Source: UBA4971 sp900019985 (lineage in GTDB: Bacteria; Bacillota; SHA-98; UBA4971). From it: a stretch of 64,000 bases of DNA. Below are positions 61,484-64,000 of this stretch, piece after piece. The stretch is from positions 248,001-312,000 of the forward strand of contig JBMNFG010000009.1 of assembly GCA_050949175.1 (NCBI GenBank), written 5' to 3'. The notes beneath the pieces were generated by a model. The model searched no databases. It worked only from the letters and a program-made list of their open reading frames with translations, and was not told where the DNA came from. Each line of letters opens with the position of its first letter. The stretch's first letter is position 1. A program made the position numbers and the translations under genes.

Positions 61484-62572
61484 ATGTCGGATAAGTCTAG
61501 GAAAACGATACTGACAATAATTCTCATAGGCTTTCTGTTTGTTCTTGCCTGGTTAGCCGAAAGGTGCTTGGACGAGTACGTTATGAGGGTCGTCAGGACA
61601 GGGCTTATATACGTTATAGCTGCAGTCGGCTATAACTTGATAAACGGCATAGCAGGCCAGTTTTCTTTAGGGCCCAACGGGTTTATGGCGTTGGGCGGAT
61701 ACATGGTCGCCCTTCTTATGCTGCCTTTGGATCAGAAAAAATTCGTGTGGTTTCTTCAACCGCTTATCTGGCCGTTTAATGCCTTCTCGTTTTCGAAGCC
61801 GTTTTTCCCTCTGGCAGTGGCCTTGGGAGGAGTGGCAGGCGCTTTAGGCGCATTGATAGTGGGAATCCCGTCGTTGCGGTTGCGTGGGGATTATCTGGCT
61901 ATCGCCACCTTCGGATTCAGCCAGATAATAATAGTCCTGGCCAACAACCTGATCCCGATCACCAACGGCGCACTGGGCATCAAAGGGATTCCTGAATACG
62001 CTGATATATACAGGTGCCTGGGTTGGGCGATAGTAGCTGTTCTAATTATAAGCAATCTTGCAAATTCCAGTTACGGACGGGCAATGAAGTCCGTCCGCGA
62101 TGACGAGGTTGCCGCAGAAGCCATGGGGATACCGGTTTTCAGGATTAAGCTCCTGGCATTTGTCGTAAGCGGATTTTTCGCAGGTGTTGCCGGCGGGCTT
62201 ATGGCTTCTCTGATTACAACTGTATCACCCAATCTGTTCAGTTTTTCGATGACGTTTAATCTGCTGATAATAATCGTCCTTGGCGGGCTGGGGAGTATCA
62301 CCGGCTCAGCTGTTACAGCTTTTGCATTTGCACTTATATCAGAAGTGTTGCGTTTTGTGGAATCGCCCATGACTATCGGGCCGATCCATATTCCGGGGAT
62401 AGCAGGCATGAGAATGCTGGTTTTTTCCCTACTCTTGGTGCTGTTAATGATCTTTTACAGACGCGGACTCTTCGGAAAGAGAGAAATCTCCTGGGACTGG
62501 GTTTTTGCCCGGTTTGGGAAAATCACCGGTAAGGGGGCGGAGGCATGGTCTCACAAAACGGAGCGATCTTAG
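61484..62572 (+). CDS. livM: Branched-chain amino-acid ABC transporter permease LivM
   Basis: 362 residues, AAGGAGAAGG upstream. Multi-spanning; family motifs LINGIAGQFSLGPNGFMALG near residue 48, GDYLAIATFGFSQI near 140, SVRDDEVAAEAMGI near 200 and VLGGLGSITGSA near 265. Pairs with LivH. Overlaps livG by 28 bp. Confidence 0.93.
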   Translation: MSDKSRKTILTIILIGFLFVLAWLAERCLDEYVMRVVRTGLIYVIAAVGYNLINGIAGQFSLGPNGFMALGGYMVALLMLPLDQKKFVWFLQPLIWPFNAFSFSKPFFPLAVALGGVAGALGALIVGIPSLRLRGDYLAIATFGFSQIIIVLANNLIPITNGALGIKGIPEYADIYRCLGWAIVAVLIISNLANSSYGRAMKSVRDDEVAAEAMGIPVFRIKLLAFVVSGFFAGVAGGLMASLITTVSPNLFSFSMTFNLLIIIVLGGLGSITGSAVTAFAFALISEVLRFVESPMTIGPIHIPGIAGMRMLVFSLLLVLLMIFYRRGLFGKREISWDWVFARFGKITGKGAEAWSHKTERS

Positions 62573-63336
62573 CCCTTGATAATGTGAGTGTGAACTTCGG
62601 CGGTCTTATGGCTGTAAACGAGTTTACGTTTACCCTTCAAAAAGGGGAGCTGGCCGGTTTAATCGGGCCTAACGGCGCAGGCAAGACCACGATATTTAAT
62701 ATTATTACAGGTCAGTATGAGCCTGTTCGCGGAAAGGTGTTCTTCAAAGGACAGGATATCACCGGATGGCGGCCTGACCGGGTGGCATGCGCAGGAATTG
62801 CCAGGACCTTTCAGAATATAAGGTTGTTCGAAGATCTTACCGTCCTGGACAACGTGCTTGTATCACGCCATTCTAAGTTGAAGGCTTCTGTTCTGGCTGC
62901 AGCATTGAATCTTCCCGGCTACATAAACGAGGAGCGCGTGGCAAGGGAGAAAGCCATGGAGCTCTTAGATCGGGTAGGGCTTGCAGATCTCGCCAATGCT
63001 GAAGCAGGGAGCTTGCCCTACGGGCAGCAGCGCAGGGTGGAAATCGCCAGGGCATTGGCTGCAGACCCTGAGTTATTGCTCTTGGATGAACCTGCAGCAG
63101 GGATGAATCCTGAAGAGACCTCAAGGCTTATGGAATTCATCTGTGATGTGCGTGATAAATTCGGGCTGACTATCCTCCTTATCGAGCACGACATGAAATT
63201 GGTTATGGGTATCTGTGAAAGGATACGCGTTATCGATTACGGTGTGTCCATCGCTGAAGGCACACCTCAAGAGATCCAAAGTGATTCAAGAGTGATAACA
63301 GCTTACTTGGGAGAGGAAGCGTGTGAGTATTCTTAA
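62545..63336 (+). CDS. livG: Branched-chain amino-acid ABC transporter ATP-binding protein LivG
   Basis: 263 residues. Walker A GPNGAGKTTIFN near 42, Q-loop region ARTFQNIRLF, the signature SLPYGQQRRVEIARAL near 155 (LPYGQ type, usual for LivG), Walker B LLLLDEPAAGMNP, switch EHDM. Powers transport with LivF. Its last codons overlap the livF start. Confidence 0.94.
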   Translation: MVSQNGAILALDNVSVNFGGLMAVNEFTFTLQKGELAGLIGPNGAGKTTIFNIITGQYEPVRGKVFFKGQDITGWRPDRVACAGIARTFQNIRLFEDLTVLDNVLVSRHSKLKASVLAAALNLPGYINEERVAREKAMELLDRVGLADLANAEAGSLPYGQQRRVEIARALAADPELLLLDEPAAGMNPEETSRLMEFICDVRDKFGLTILLIEHDMKLVMGICERIRVIDYGVSIAEGTPQEIQSDSRVITAYLGEEACEYS

Positions 63337-64000
63337 GGTTCGAGATCTCAATGTACATTATGGCGGTATCCACGCCTTAAAAGGGGTCTCCCTGGATGTG
63401 CCTGAAGGTACTATTGTAACACTCATCGGTGCGAACGGAGCAGGGAAGACTACGACTCTAAGGGCGATCACAGGGCTTGCAAGAGCAAGCAGCGGCAGTA
63501 TTGAGTTTCGCGGCCGGGATATCTCATCCGTGTCTCCCCATGAGATAGTGCGGCTGGGTATATCTATGGCTGCAGAAGGCCGCAGGATATTCTACAATCT
63601 GACCGTGTTGGAAAACCTGATGATGGGAGCATATCACAGGCAGGATACGGAAGAGGTCAAGAAGGACTTGGAATGGATAAGCGGTGTGCTGTTTCCCAGG
63701 CTTAGGGAGCGTTTTAGCCAAAAAGGAGGAACTCTCTCCGGCGGTGAGCAGCAGATGCTTGCTGTGGGGCGGGCGCTTATGTCAAGGCCGAAGTTGCTCT
63801 GCCTCGATGAGCCTTCATTAGGCCTTGCGCCTTTGCTTGTTCAGGAAGTATTCCGAGTGCTCAGCGAGATCCATGATGAAGGGTGCACGATTCTGCTTGT
63901 AGAGCAAAACGCAAAAGCCGCTCTTAAGATCGCTGATTACGGATATGTGCTTCGCGGAGGAACGATTACCATGCATGGGACAGGCGAAGAGCTCCTGGCA
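63323..64000 (+). CDS. livF: Branched-chain amino-acid ABC transporter ATP-binding protein LivF (partial, 3' end outside window)
   Basis: Starts at GTG 63323 inside the end of livG and is open to the window edge: 226 codons visible of about 235 expected. Walker A GANGAGKTTTLRA near 38, EGRRIFYNLTVLENL, signature TLSGGEQQMLAVGRAL near 137, Walker B LLCLDEPSLGLAP, and EQNA at the switch. Second ATPase of the liv transporter. Confidence 0.93.
   Translation, partial: MSILKVRDLNVHYGGIHALKGVSLDVPEGTIVTLIGANGAGKTTTLRAITGLARASSGSIEFRGRDISSVSPHEIVRLGISMAAEGRRIFYNLTVLENLMMGAYHRQDTEEVKKDLEWISGVLFPRLRERFSQKGGTLSGGEQQMLAVGRALMSRPKLLCLDEPSLGLAPLLVQEVFRVLSEIHDEGCTILLVEQNAKAALKIADYGYVLRGGTITMHGTGEELLA

Overview
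The window looks like chromosomal DNA of an anaerobic, low-to-mid GC Firmicute (Bacillota) with an outer membrane. The dnaE-accD-accA-pfkA-pyk order is typical of Firmicutes, and GTG/TTG starts behind strong GGAGG sites are common. A secretin, a PorV-like barrel and a second barrel-like protein ending in Phe point to a diderm lineage (Limnochordia- or Halanaerobiales-like; this placement is inference). A large Hdr/MvhD/Flx cluster implies flavin-based electron bifurcation and strict anaerobiosis.

Layout. 0-1.2 kb, minus strand: a DUF1614 membrane protein cut by the window edge, and a small carbohydrate-binding-module protein. 1.3-4 kb: M29 and M3 peptidases. 4.2-14.6 kb: dnaE, a DUF2007-like small protein, accD, accA, ATP-type pfkA, pyk, class II fba and a PPi-type phosphofructokinase. 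16.9-29.5 kb: GcvH-like lipoyl protein, hdrC, hdrB, hdrA, mvhD fused to a winged helix, a double-length hdrA, a second mvhD, and three Flx/Asr-like flavin and iron-sulfur subunits. Together these are a predicted NAD(P)H-ferredoxin-disulfide bifurcating complex. 30.7-45.9 kb: a giant MalT/BTAD-type regulator (minus), an exported phosphodiester glycosidase-like protein coupled to a von Willebrand A protein, an exported LolA/DUF4412-like protein, purC (minus), an exported polysaccharide deacetylase and recD2. 46.4-53.2 kb: a five-gene exported operon (two module-sharing proteins, a two-domain chaperone-like protein, a lone secretin, a PorV-like barrel) behind a good sigma-54 promoter and upstream palindromes. 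A PspF-like sigma-54 activator follows on the other strand. 55-58 kb: a third protein sharing the module, three tRNAs (Val, Asp, Phe) and a barrel-like outer-membrane protein. 58.3-58.7 kb: a DUF438/PAS pseudogene. 59.3-64 kb: a livJHMGF branched-chain amino-acid ABC operon, livF cut by the window edge.

Two unusual non-coding signals stand out. A roughly 0.9-kb hairpin-rich element occurs three times (15.9-16.7 kb plus, 29.6-30.5 kb minus, 40.8-41.9 kb plus) with no transposase. Many genes are also followed by short tandem arrays whose repeat unit includes, or starts immediately after, the stop codon of the upstream gene. Each array has its own unit and period (10 to 30 bp). Similar 15-bp expansions occur inside coding sequence, so local tandem duplication appears to be a genome-wide habit here.

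All calls come from reading the sequence; no database search or folding computation was run.
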